A DNA stretch of 64,000 bases, taken from contig NZ_JAPENM010000003.1 of NCBI RefSeq assembly GCF_026342035.1, forward strand, positions 612,456 to 676,455. The letters are read 5' to 3'. Both the position numbers and the translations under genes were made by a program. Of this stretch, positions 56,090 through 64,000 are shown in pieces; the first letter of the stretch is position 1; the number at the start of each line of letters is the position of its first letter. The stretch is from Aldersonia sp. NBC_00410 (GTDB taxonomy: Bacteria; Actinomycetota; Actinomycetes; Mycobacteriales; Mycobacteriaceae). The notes beneath the pieces were generated by a model. It saw only the letters and a list, made by a program, of their open reading frames with translations, made no database searches and was not told the origin of the DNA.

Positions 56090-57376
56090 GTGTCGAAGCC
56101 GCTGCCGCGCCGCATTCCGCCGGACGTAGTCGCCCGGTTCGAGGAGATCCTCGAGGCGGTCGACGCGGACCTCGCCAGGCACTACCCGGGCGATCGCGCA
56201 CAGCCGCAGCCGGTGCACACCGTCTACGTCGGTGCGGGTTCGGCCGGCCCGGAGACCCCACGGCAGTGGGGTGCGGCTGCGAGCAAACTCGTGGAACAGC
56301 ACGCCGATATGCTCGCGGACCTCACCTCCGCGGAGACGGTTGCCGCCGTGCGGGCGGTGCTGGCGCGCCAACCCGTGCAGGATCTGCGGATCGACTTCGA
56401 GGACGGTTACGGCCGACGAGCGGACGACGTCGAGGACCACGATGCGATCCGGGCCGGCGCGACGCTGGCCGCGTTCGCCACCGCCAACGGAGAGCCGCAA
56501 TCCTGCGGAGTTCGGATCAAGGGGCTCACCGGTGCCGAGCGGTCGCGGGCGCTGCGGACGCTGGAACTCGTCCTGCACGGCGCGGGCGGCCTGCCCGAGG
56601 GATTCGTCTTCACGATCCCGAAAATCCGTGCTGCCGAGCAGGTTCGGGCCGCGGTGCTGCTGTGCGAGGGCATCGAGGCTGCGTACGGTCTGCCGGAGTC
56701 CGCGCTGCGCTTCGAGCTGCAGATCGAGAGTCCGCAGGCGATTCTCGCCGCGGACGGCGTTGCCACCGTGTCGCGGGCGATCCAGTTCGCCGAGGGACGA
56801 TGTTCCGGATTGCATTACGGCACTTACGACTACAGTGCCGCGCTCGGCATCGCCGCGCAGCATCAAGCGCTCGACCATCCGGTGGCCGACCACGCCAAGT
56901 CCGTGCTGCAGGTGGCGGCCGCGCAGACCGGCGTGTGGGTGTGCGACGGCTCGACACAGGTGCTGCCGGTCGGCAGTGACGAGCAGGTCGCCGCTGCGCT
57001 GCGCAGGCACTTCCGGCTCGTCACCAGGTCCCTGGAACGCGGCTTCTATCAGGGCTGGGACATGCATCCCGGCCACCTGGTGACACGCTGGCAGGCCACC
57101 TTCGCCTTCTTCCGTACCGCGCTGGACGCTGCCGCACCGCGACTGCAGAACTATCTCGATCGCCGGGGTGGGTCGGTGGTAGACGAGCCGGCCACGGCGG
57201 AAGCATTGTCGGCGGTTGTGCTGCGCGGCTTGGACTGTGGCGCCTTCGGGCCGGACGATGTGCTGGCGCTCGCACCCGGCTGTCGAGTCGATGTGCTGCG
57301 CCGACTGCGAAACCGCACGCTGGGGCCTCCCGACGCCGCGGATACCGATACTGGAAAGGCAACACCTGCACTGTGA
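56090..57376 (+). CDS. HpcH/HpaI aldolase-like protein (DUF6986 type)
   Basis: A 428-residue protein with a TIM-barrel aldolase-like look: LRIDFEDGYGRRADD, GFVFTIPKIRAAEQV, RFELQIESPQAIL and GLHYGTYDYSAALGI, whose acidic residues suit metal binding. Family members (DUF6986) are found in purine/allantoin breakdown clusters of actinobacteria. It overlaps the allantoicase gene by GTGA. The step it performs is not established; handling of a ureidoglycolate- or glyoxylate-type product is a guess from context. Confidence 0.75.
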   Translation: MSKPLPRRIPPDVVARFEEILEAVDADLARHYPGDRAQPQPVHTVYVGAGSAGPETPRQWGAAASKLVEQHADMLADLTSAETVAAVRAVLARQPVQDLRIDFEDGYGRRADDVEDHDAIRAGATLAAFATANGEPQSCGVRIKGLTGAERSRALRTLELVLHGAGGLPEGFVFTIPKIRAAEQVRAAVLLCEGIEAAYGLPESALRFELQIESPQAILAADGVATVSRAIQFAEGRCSGLHYGTYDYSAALGIAAQHQALDHPVADHAKSVLQVAAAQTGVWVCDGSTQVLPVGSDEQVAAALRRHFRLVTRSLERGFYQGWDMHPGHLVTRWQATFAFFRTALDAAAPRLQNYLDRRGGSVVDEPATAEALSAVVLRGLDCGAFGPDDVLALAPGCRVDVLRRLRNRTLGPPDAADTDTGKATPAL

Positions 57377-58389
57377 CCAATCCCGAACGTTCTGCGCTGC
57401 CCGACTTCACCATGCTGCCCGATCTGGCGCTTCGCCCGCTCGGCGGCGCGGTGATCTGGGCGAACGATGAGACGTTCGCGGAGAAGGAGAATCTGATCCG
57501 GCCCGGACCGGCGAAGTACCAACCGGCCACCTTCGGCCACAAGGGCCAGATCTACGACGGCTGGGAGACGCGCAGGCGCCGCGCGGCCGGCCATGACGAG
57601 GCGATCGTGCGGCTCGGCGTGTCCGGTGTGGTGCATGGCGTCGTGGTCGACACGGCGTGGTTCAAGGGCAACTTTCCATCCGAGATCTCGGTGGAAGGCT
57701 GTTGCGTCCGAGGGTATCCACCCGCGGGCGAGATCGCCGCCCGCGCGGATTGGGTGACGCTGGTGCCGCGGAGCAAGGTGTACGGCGATGCCCGCAACCC
57801 GTTCGATGTCGACTCCGGCCTGCGCTTCACCCATATCCGGCTGACCATGTATCCCGACGGCGGTGTCGCTCGCTTCCGCGTGCACGGCGAAGCCCGGCCC
57901 GAACCACACTTCCTCGGTCGCGGCTCGCTCGACCTGGCGGCGCTGGAAAACGGTGGCATGGTGGAGGACTGCTCCAACAGGTTCTACTCGTCGCCGCAGA
58001 ATCTGCTGTTCCCCGGTGTTGCACGGGTGATGGGCGACGGTTGGGAGACCGCGCGGCGCCGCGACGACGCCAACGACTGGGTGCTGGTGCGCCTCGCGGG
58101 CGAGGGGATCGTGCAACTCGCCGAGATCGACACGTCGTACTTCATCGGCAACAGCCCCGGGCAGGCCAAGCTGACCGGCCGCACATCGGACGGCGCGGCG
58201 GTGGAGTTGTTGCCGCGTACCGCATTACAGCCCGACACTCGGCACAGGTTCGTGATCGACCCGGATGCGGCCGTGACCCACGTTCGGCTGGACATCTATC
58301 CCGACGGTGGGCTGGCGCGGCTGCGACTCTTCGGTGAGCTCACCGACCGGGCCCGCGCCGATATCGAAACGGCTTGGGGTGCAACGTGA
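57373..58389 (+). CDS. alc: Allantoicase
   Basis: A 338-residue enzyme made of two homologous jelly-roll halves: KGQIYDGWETRRRR with VVVDTAWFKGN in the first and GDGWETARRRD with AEIDTSYFIGNSPG in the second, plus the paired MYPDGGVARFRVHG and IYPDGGLARLRLFG. It hydrolyses allantoate to ureidoglycolate and urea. It sits between the DUF6986-like gene and puuE with 4-bp overlaps on each side, one operon. Confidence 0.92.
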   Translation: MTNPERSALPDFTMLPDLALRPLGGAVIWANDETFAEKENLIRPGPAKYQPATFGHKGQIYDGWETRRRRAAGHDEAIVRLGVSGVVHGVVVDTAWFKGNFPSEISVEGCCVRGYPPAGEIAARADWVTLVPRSKVYGDARNPFDVDSGLRFTHIRLTMYPDGGVARFRVHGEARPEPHFLGRGSLDLAALENGGMVEDCSNRFYSSPQNLLFPGVARVMGDGWETARRRDDANDWVLVRLAGEGIVQLAEIDTSYFIGNSPGQAKLTGRTSDGAAVELLPRTALQPDTRHRFVIDPDAAVTHVRLDIYPDGGLARLRLFGELTDRARADIETAWGAT

Positions 58390-59312
58390 CCGACTATCCC
58401 CGAGACATGGTGGGTTACGGTCCGAATCCGCCGCACCCGCACTGGCCGGGCGACGCGCGGATTGCGGTGCAGTTCGTGCTGAATTACGAGGAGGGCGCGG
58501 AGAACAACGTCCTCGACGAAGACCGCGGCTCGGAAACATTCCTGTCGGAAATGACGCCGGCAGAGAAGTTTCCGAACCGGCACATGAGCATGGAATCGCT
58601 GTACGAGTACGGCTCGCGAGCCGGATTGTGGCGGGTGCTGAGGGTTTTCGAGCGCCGCGGTCTGCCGTTGACTATTTTCGCGGTGGCCCGGGCGATGCAG
58701 CGCAATCCGGAGGCGGTCGCGGCGTTCACCGAACTCGGCCACGAGATCGCGTGCCACGGCCTGCGCTGGCTGTCGTATCAGCTCATCGACCCGCACGTCG
58801 AGCGTGGGCACATGAACGAGGCCGTGGAGATTCTGCGCGAGCTGACCGGGGCGGCACCGCTCGGCTGGTACACCGGGCGAGACTCGCCGCAGACCCGGCA
58901 GCTGGTGGTCGAGCACGGTGGGTTCGTCTACGACTCGGACTCCTACGCCGATGATCTGCCGTACTGGCTGCGAGTGCCGTGCGGCGACCGGCAGGTGGAT
59001 CATCTCGTGGTGCCCTACACCCTCGACACCAACGATATGAAATTCTCCTCGCCCGCCGGGTTCTCCACCGGCACAGACTTTTTCGATCATCTGCGCGACG
59101 CGTTCGATGTGCTCTATGCCGAGGGCGAGGCGGGCGCGCCGAAGATGCTCTCGGTCGGACTGCACTGCCGACTCGTCGGTCGGCCGGCCCGCACGGCCGC
59201 GCTCGAACGCTTCCTCGACCACGTGCAGTCACGTGATGGGGTGTGGATCGCGCGGCGGATAGAGATCGCCGAGCATTGGCGGACGGTGCATCCGGCGCCG
59301 AGCGGCGCGTAG
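58386..59312 (+). CDS. puuE: Allantoinase PuuE (polysaccharide-deacetylase-like)
   Basis: A 308-residue NodB-fold protein: YPRDMVGYGPNPP, VQFVLNYEEGAE, HEIACHGLRWLSYQ and GWYTGRDSPQTRQL are the PuuE hallmarks, with His/Glu around the active site. PuuE is the metal-poor, cofactor-independent type of allantoinase that opens allantoin to allantoate, the substrate of the gene before it. Start GTG 58386 overlaps the allantoicase stop. Confidence 0.9.
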   Translation: MTDYPRDMVGYGPNPPHPHWPGDARIAVQFVLNYEEGAENNVLDEDRGSETFLSEMTPAEKFPNRHMSMESLYEYGSRAGLWRVLRVFERRGLPLTIFAVARAMQRNPEAVAAFTELGHEIACHGLRWLSYQLIDPHVERGHMNEAVEILRELTGAAPLGWYTGRDSPQTRQLVVEHGGFVYDSDSYADDLPYWLRVPCGDRQVDHLVVPYTLDTNDMKFSSPAGFSTGTDFFDHLRDAFDVLYAEGEAGAPKMLSVGLHCRLVGRPARTAALERFLDHVQSRDGVWIARRIEIAEHWRTVHPAPSGA

Positions 59313-59313
59313 C

Positions 59314-61029
59314 TCAGAACGGTGCGGGTTCGTAGGTGACGCGACGTCGCGGCGGGCGCCAGGTCTGTGGTCCGGCACCGACCTTCGGTGTGAGGGTGGC
59401 TGCCGGTACCGCGTTGAGTCCGCCCTCGGGCAAGGTGATGTGGCAGGTGCCGTAACTGCTCGTCCACAGCATCGCCGCAGCGGGTAGGGCGGCCGCCGTC
59501 CACTGGCCCGCTGTCTTCAGTTGGTGGTGGAAACGGCAGAGGCACTGCAGGTTCGACGGAATCGTCCATCCGCCTCTGTCGGGGCGCTGGTGATCGAACG
59601 GGGTGACGTGGTCGAGTTGACAGCGGTCGGCGGGCACCGTGCAGGACGGAAATCGGCAACGCCGATCGCGGGCGCGCACCAGTGCGGTCACGTCGGCGCT
59701 GGGGCGATAGGTCAGGGCACCGGGTGGTGCAGTGGTGAATCCGCCGTGCCCGTCGGGGTATTGGCCGCGGGCGAGGTCGGGCTGTCCCTCCAGTAGCGCG
59801 GTGAGGTGGTCGAGGAGAGCGGTGTCGCCGACAGGTTCGGTCGTTCGTGGCTGAGTGTGTGGCCGATTCTCGCGGTGTGACATAGGCGGTACGAGTCCGG
59901 CGTGGCGGCGGGTGCCGCGTGCGACGAAGTTCGCCACCCGGGTAGCGGTCGGCGGGGCGCTGGTTACGGTCCGGCCGGCGAGGTCGAGCAATTCGGTGAG
60001 CATCGCTTGCCAGGTGGCATCGGACGCGAGCATTCGCGCCATCTCGGGGTCGATCGGTCCGAAGCCGGGCAGGTAGGCAGGTTCGGCAGTCAGGCCGAGC
60101 AGTGTTGCGATATCGACGGTGATTTGGACGAGCGGCTTACGTCGGGCGATAGGTGCTGCGGGGCGCAAGAATCCGGAACCGACAGGCGGATCCGGCTCGC
60201 CCTCGGCGACGTAGTGACCCGCTTCGCGATGGGCGTCACTATCTCCGCCGTTCGCGGCTGCGTCTCCCGCAGCAGCCGTTCCGCGGCTTGGCGCCGTTCG
60301 GGTCGCAGCGCACGTATTGCGCCCACATGTGCACTGCAGCACGTCTTCGCCATGGATCAGCGCGAGGTAGGCGTCGACGAGGCGGTACTGCTTCCCACGC
60401 TGGTCGTGCTCGCACACTGTGGCAGCGACTTCCTGGACGCGTTGCAGGACGGCGGCGGCTTCGGCGGGATCGAGGTCGGCCTCGACGCGGTGCAAGTAGC
60501 CGAGCCGGCGGGTCCGGATGCGGCGCGAGATCTGATGTTCGGCATCGCGAAGTGTGGCGTACTCTTCGGGCGCGGTGCGGATGAGAAGTGTGTCCAGCGT
60601 GGTTGCGAGTGCGGCGGGCGCGAGACGTCGTGCCGCGGCGATGGCTTCGGGCTCGACTAGGGCGACAACATCGGCACTGAAACCGCCAGTGGCATGTGAG
60701 ATGCGCAGTGCCTTGGAATAATCGATGTCGCCCTCGGCAAACGCGGCGCGCACCAGCGGTAATCGTGATTGAAGGCCTACGCCGAGCTCGGCGAAATGTT
60801 CGGCAGTGGTCTTGGATACCCCGAGCCGCACGGCGATCTCGGCGAGACCATTGTTGCCACCGCGAATCACATCGGTACCGCACAGGATGACCCGCTCCAT
60901 CCACCGCGCGTAGAACTGCCCGGCCATGTCGACTTTGGCGAACGCGGCCCGGTTCTCTGCCCGCGCGTTCGCCGCCAACGCCGCGAGTAACTCGGCGTCG
61001 CTGGTCGTGTCGGCCAGGGTCTCGAACAT
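59314..61029 (-). CDS. DUF222/13E12-type HNH endonuclease-like protein
   Basis: A 571-residue protein with an N-terminal DUF222 (13E12 repeat) domain (VRLGVSKTTAEHFAELGVGL, LVRAAFAEGDIDYSKALRIS) and a C-terminal HNH: RDRRCRFPSCTVPADRCQLDH, then NLQCLCRFHHQLKT, which keep the zinc Cys and catalytic His residues. Many copies occur in mycobacteria and Nocardia; role unknown and often mobile or repeated. Its end is 2 bp from the puuE stop, convergent. Confidence 0.88.
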   Translation of the reverse strand: MFETLADTTSDAELLAALAANARAENRAAFAKVDMAGQFYARWMERVILCGTDVIRGGNNGLAEIAVRLGVSKTTAEHFAELGVGLQSRLPLVRAAFAEGDIDYSKALRISHATGGFSADVVALVEPEAIAAARRLAPAALATTLDTLLIRTAPEEYATLRDAEHQISRRIRTRRLGYLHRVEADLDPAEAAAVLQRVQEVAATVCEHDQRGKQYRLVDAYLALIHGEDVLQCTCGRNTCAATRTAPSRGTAAAGDAAANGGDSDAHREAGHYVAEGEPDPPVGSGFLRPAAPIARRKPLVQITVDIATLLGLTAEPAYLPGFGPIDPEMARMLASDATWQAMLTELLDLAGRTVTSAPPTATRVANFVARGTRRHAGLVPPMSHRENRPHTQPRTTEPVGDTALLDHLTALLEGQPDLARGQYPDGHGGFTTAPPGALTYRPSADVTALVRARDRRCRFPSCTVPADRCQLDHVTPFDHQRPDRGGWTIPSNLQCLCRFHHQLKTAGQWTAAALPAAAMLWTSSYGTCHITLPEGGLNAVPAATLTPKVGAGPQTWRPPRRRVTYEPAPF

Positions 61030-61117
61030 ACATGCGAGTATATCTCGGAATCGTAAGCCGCACAACAGATATACCGATGAATGTTCTGGCCGCTGTGAGT
61101 CGTGTCAAGATGACTGC

Positions 61118-62248
61118 ATGGATGAGGGCATACAACCGGTCAGCGAAATCCCCGTGACGTTGGCGATGGACTACGGCCAGTTCTGTCTCGACGGCGGACT
61201 CGGCGACCCGGACACCGAACTCGCCCTTCTCGACCGTGCCATGGCCGACCAACCGAGCGCCGGGAATGGCACCATGCTGCTGGTCCTGTGCCCGCACCAG
61301 AACAACTTCCACATGCCGGTGACGGTGCAGGTATGGGGATCTCGCCCACCTGCCGATCGTGCAGAGTGGCAACAGGTGAGCGAAGGTCGCCTCGATATTG
61401 ACGACAGCGGAATCCTGTCGTTGTCCTCACCCACGGCCGAAGCTGTACAGGTCGAGGTACCGCCGGGCCGGTACGCGGTGGACGTTTCCGGTCGAGGTTT
61501 CGTCAGCTACGGCTGGCCCGGTTCGACGAGGCCGGGTGACGTGTGGCGGGTCCGACTGTGGCCGTCTGACGGGATCGCCCCGTTCCCGGCCCAGATGTGG
61601 GACATGCCCGGATTCGGCGTCCCGGCGAACACTCCGCGCCAGGAACCCGCTCCCGACTCCGTGTCGGCTCAGTCCCTCCCGCCGACAACCCCGCCTGAGA
61701 CACGAACGTCGGCGATCGATTTCGATGCTCATCCCGAACTGAAGGGACTGCTCGGACTGCGCGCTTTCGACACGTGCGCCCCGGACGTAGCCGCCGCGAT
61801 CGTGGCCATGGATCCCCAGACGCAACGTCAACTGGCCAGGTCTGCCGCGATCCGCGCCTTCGAGTTCGCCGGACTCGCCGACTGCGATTGGGTTCGACCG
61901 GCGCTCGAGGCTCTCCGGGACAGTGACCCGTTGCCGGTGCCATTCGAGACGCTCGGTTCCGCGTTTCGCCGACTCGGGAAGAAGGATCTTCCCGCCGAGG
62001 GTAAGGGTGGCGTGTATCGCCCTTCGAGTGCAGTTGACGGCGGCGGTGAAAGGTCTCTGGCCAGAAAGCAATTCGATAACGGACCGATCAACCGCCCCTA
62101 CTACGCGATCCCCGCCCTGTTCAGCGCCACCGATCCGCGCCCGGTAGTAGCAGCGTTCCAGGCGCTGTCTCACGCCTGCGCGACCTATGCCGAGCACGTC
62201 GATTCGCTTCTCGACTCGATTCGGACCGAGTTCGGCATCCCGGTGTAG
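61118..62248 (+). CDS. Hypothetical protein, two-part
   Basis: A 376-residue protein I do not recognise. The first half (about 20-165) is beta-rich with LLVLCPHQNNFHMPVTVQVW and VEVPPGRYAVDVSGRGFVS; the middle is a Pro/Thr linker (about 175-205); the second half (residues 205-376) is helical with AFDTCAPDVAAAIVAMDPQT. The second half resembles the immunity-type/DUF proteins of actinobacteria only loosely. It lies 88 bp from the divergent HNH gene. Confidence 0.65.
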   Translation: MDEGIQPVSEIPVTLAMDYGQFCLDGGLGDPDTELALLDRAMADQPSAGNGTMLLVLCPHQNNFHMPVTVQVWGSRPPADRAEWQQVSEGRLDIDDSGILSLSSPTAEAVQVEVPPGRYAVDVSGRGFVSYGWPGSTRPGDVWRVRLWPSDGIAPFPAQMWDMPGFGVPANTPRQEPAPDSVSAQSLPPTTPPETRTSAIDFDAHPELKGLLGLRAFDTCAPDVAAAIVAMDPQTQRQLARSAAIRAFEFAGLADCDWVRPALEALRDSDPLPVPFETLGSAFRRLGKKDLPAEGKGGVYRPSSAVDGGGERSLARKQFDNGPINRPYYAIPALFSATDPRPVVAAFQALSHACATYAEHVDSLLDSIRTEFGIPV

Positions 62249-62285
62249 ATGTCGCACTGCTCGCCCTGACCGGAATCCGCTTCGC

Positions 62286-63014
62286 TTACAACCCGAACTC
62301 CCGCAGGAACCCCCTGTACGCCTTCGGCGGCGGCGTCGCGAACTCCCCGCGCCCCGACTTGCGTAGCCCGAGCCGCACCAACGACTCCACCGTCAGAGTC
62401 GCCGCCGCGACGCCGTCGATCACCGGTGCGTCGATCTCTGCCGAAATAGCTCGGCACAGGTCCGCCATTCCGGCACAGCCAAGCACGATCGAATCGGCAT
62501 CGTCGACGGCTAGTGCCTCCCGACAGGCTTCGATGATGATTTTGCGCGCATCGGGATTGGTGTCCAGTTCGAGGACCGGAATCTCACATGCATGGACTCC
62601 CGCGCAGAACCGTTGCATGCCATACCGTTCCGCGAGGTCCCAGGCCCGACCGCTAGTCCGGCCCAGAGTTGTCACCACGGCGAACCGGCGGCCAAGGAAG
62701 CTCGCCGCGTGCATGGCCGCCTCGGCGATGCCGACCACCGGGCCGCGGGCCAGCTCGCGTGCCGCATCGAGACCGGGATCGCCGAAGCAGGCGATGACGT
62801 AGCCGTCCACGCCGGCTTCCTCGCCCCACGCGATCTCGGCCAACAGCCCTGGCACGCTGAGGGCCTCGTCGTAGTGGCTCTCGATCGACGGCGGGCCCAT
62901 CTCGGGATGCACCGCCTCGACGAGCGTGCCCGGACCGGCGACGGCCCGGGCACACTGTTCGATCTTTGCCGTCATCGCCGCGGTGGTGTTGGGATTGACG
63001 ACGCGCAGGCGCAT
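62286..63014 (-). CDS. Asp/Glu/hydantoin racemase family protein
   Basis: A 242-residue racemase with two-Cys active site: VIACFGDPGLDAAR (about residue 77) and IVLGCAGMADL (about 190). VNPNTTAAMT at the N-terminus is typical of hydantoin/allantoin racemases (HyuE-like). It is 4 bp after the NCS1 permease, so transport and racemisation of a hydantoin-type compound such as allantoin are likely coupled. The ureide operon 4 kb upstream supports allantoin. Confidence 0.88.
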   Translation of the reverse strand: MRLRVVNPNTTAAMTAKIEQCARAVAGPGTLVEAVHPEMGPPSIESHYDEALSVPGLLAEIAWGEEAGVDGYVIACFGDPGLDAARELARGPVVGIAEAAMHAASFLGRRFAVVTTLGRTSGRAWDLAERYGMQRFCAGVHACEIPVLELDTNPDARKIIIEACREALAVDDADSIVLGCAGMADLCRAISAEIDAPVIDGVAAATLTVESLVRLGLRKSGRGEFATPPPKAYRGFLREFGL

Positions 63015-63018
63015 CGCG

Positions 63019-64000
63019 TTAGCCCGTGACTGCCGCTTGCGATTCGGCAACCCGGTCCGCGACGGGCGCTGCGACCACCGGCATCGCGACCGTGAAGGTC
63101 CCGACGCGCGCCAGCGCGTAGTACACGAGGCCCGCCACACCGCAGCCGATGAACCAGCTGTACTGCGCCGCGGTGTGCATGCCGTACATATGCCCGCCGA
63201 CCAGCACCGGAACCACAGCGAGTACCGCACCGATCGCGGTCGCGATCACAGCCGCCGGGTTGTAACCCTTGCTGTACCAGTAGTTGCCCTCGGTTGACAT
63301 CGTGAACAGATCATCGATCACGACGCTCTGACGATGCACCCAGTAGTAGTGCACGATCAGCACCCCGAAGAGCGGACCGATGAAGGCGCCCAGTGTTTCC
63401 AGGGTGTAGTGGATGACGTCGGGATTGCTGTAGAGGTTCCACGGCGTGATGAGGACCGACCCGATCGCGGCGATCATGCCGCCGGCGCGCCAGCTGATCC
63501 GCTGCGGGCTGACATTGGAGAAATCGAACGCGGGGGAGATGAAGTTCGCGACGATGTTGATACCGATCGTCGCGACGCTGAATGTCAATGCGCCGAGGAC
63601 GATTGCGAACGTGCTGTCGATCCGGGCGACTGTCTGGACCGGATCTGTGAGCAACTCGCCGAATACCGGCACGGTGAGTGAAGCGGTGACGACGACCAGC
63701 AGCGAGAAGACGAGGAAATTCACCGGCAGCCCGAGGAAGTTGCCCTTCTTCACAGTGCCGAATGTGCGTGCGTACCGGGAGAAGTCACCGAAGTTCAGCA
63801 TCGGTCCGGAGAAGTAGGAGACCACCAGGGCGATCGCGCCGAGCATGATCGGCACCGAGTCCCAGCCGGTGTATTCCACCGAACCGAGGTTGAGGTCGAT
63901 TGCACTCCAGCCGGCCTTCCAGATCAGGTAGCCGCAGAGCATGAACATCACCACATACACTGCGGGACCGCAGAAGTCGATGAACCGGCGAATGGCCTCC
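63019..64000 (-). CDS. NCS1 family permease, C-terminal part (allantoin/purine type)
   Basis: The frame is open through the right edge; about 326 residues of a normal 480-500 are visible. Features are GDFSRYARTFGTVKKGNFLG (the NCS1 signature), STFAIVLGALTFSVATIGIN, FSNVSPQRISWRAGGM, and IGSVLITPWNLYSNPD with eight or so spans. NCS1 proteins import purines, pyrimidines, hydantoins or allantoin with Na+ or H+. Its partner is the racemase, which favours a ureide substrate. The N-terminus lies beyond the window. Confidence 0.88.
   Translation of the reverse strand, partial: EAIRRFIDFCGPAVYVVMFMLCGYLIWKAGWSAIDLNLGSVEYTGWDSVPIMLGAIALVVSYFSGPMLNFGDFSRYARTFGTVKKGNFLGLPVNFLVFSLLVVVTASLTVPVFGELLTDPVQTVARIDSTFAIVLGALTFSVATIGINIVANFISPAFDFSNVSPQRISWRAGGMIAAIGSVLITPWNLYSNPDVIHYTLETLGAFIGPLFGVLIVHYYWVHRQSVVIDDLFTMSTEGNYWYSKGYNPAAVIATAIGAVLAVVPVLVGGHMYGMHTAAQYSWFIGCGVAGLVYYALARVGTFTVAMPVVAAPVADRVAESQAAVTG

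Noticed and set aside
1..64000. tRNA, rRNA, CRISPR array, intact insertion sequence or prophage
   Set aside because: No cloverleaf, rRNA segment, repeat-spacer array, intact transposase or phage structural gene was found by eye.

Overview
The window is about two-thirds G+C and densely packed. Many genes start with GTG or TTG or overlap the gene before by 4 bp. Gene content points to a mycolic-acid actinobacterium (order Mycobacteriales; Nocardia- or Rhodococcus-like): a mycobactin-type siderophore locus next to an MTB12/CFP2-like antigen homologue, PlsB and HAD-PlsC acyltransferases, an EphD-like hydrolase, a DUF222/HNH protein and IdeR/DtxR-type iron boxes. Genus is inferred; there is no rRNA or marker gene to settle it.

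Left part (1-24 kb) is an accessory mosaic. It opens with a partial HD-domain protein and about 1.1 kb of decayed sequence with traces of old genes. Next come a lipoprotein, DoxX, a divergent MarR/F420-type oxidoreductase pair, an AraC regulator and a DUF1772 membrane protein. A sulfur-flavoured block follows: a DszC/SfnB-like flavin protein and a protein with four rhodanese-like domains. Then an NmrA-like/SnoaL-like operon with a divergent TetR gene, running into a gutted amidohydrolase remnant; a glycine-rich exported protein; a cation/proton antiporter; an antitoxin plus zeta-toxin pair; an MFS drug exporter; an EphD-like hydrolase; two more acyl-CoA-dehydrogenase-fold proteins with a dienelactone hydrolase; and an operon of a winged-helix regulator plus two tandem SRPBCC proteins.

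Middle (24-51 kb). A pseudouridine synthase and the overlapping glycerolipid acyltransferase pair (PlsB, HAD-PlsC) lead into the siderophore locus. It has a salicylate synthase, a salicyl-AMP ligase, three NRPS proteins and a four-gene transport operon (FecB-like lipoprotein, DrrA-like ATPase, two ABC-2 permeases). The NRPS domains are ArCP-Cy-A-PCP, C-A-PCP-C-A-PCP and C-A-PCP-E. Four IdeR-like boxes sit at the four promoters. The ligase and first NRPS diverge around one box, the layout of mbtA/mbtB in mycobacteria. The logic read from sequence is salicylate, an oxazoline/thiazoline ring, then three more residues. No thioesterase, MbtH-like protein, N-hydroxylase or PKS is present. A 37-codon ORF right after the last NRPS sits where mbtG (lysine N-hydroxylase) lies in mycobacteria and may be its relic.

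Right part (51-64 kb) carries an SDR, an ohrR-ohr peroxide operon, a TetR plus ferritin-like metal-hydrolase pair, and a DAHP synthase. The DAHP synthase is preceded by a textbook attenuator: a 22-codon leader peptide with Tyr-Phe-Trp-Phe and a 9-bp hairpin with a T7 run. After it comes a ureide (allantoin) catabolic operon (HpcH/DUF6986-like, allantoicase, PuuE allantoinase), a DUF222/HNH protein, an unknown protein, and an Asp/Glu-hydantoin-type racemase with an NCS1 permease that runs off the right edge.
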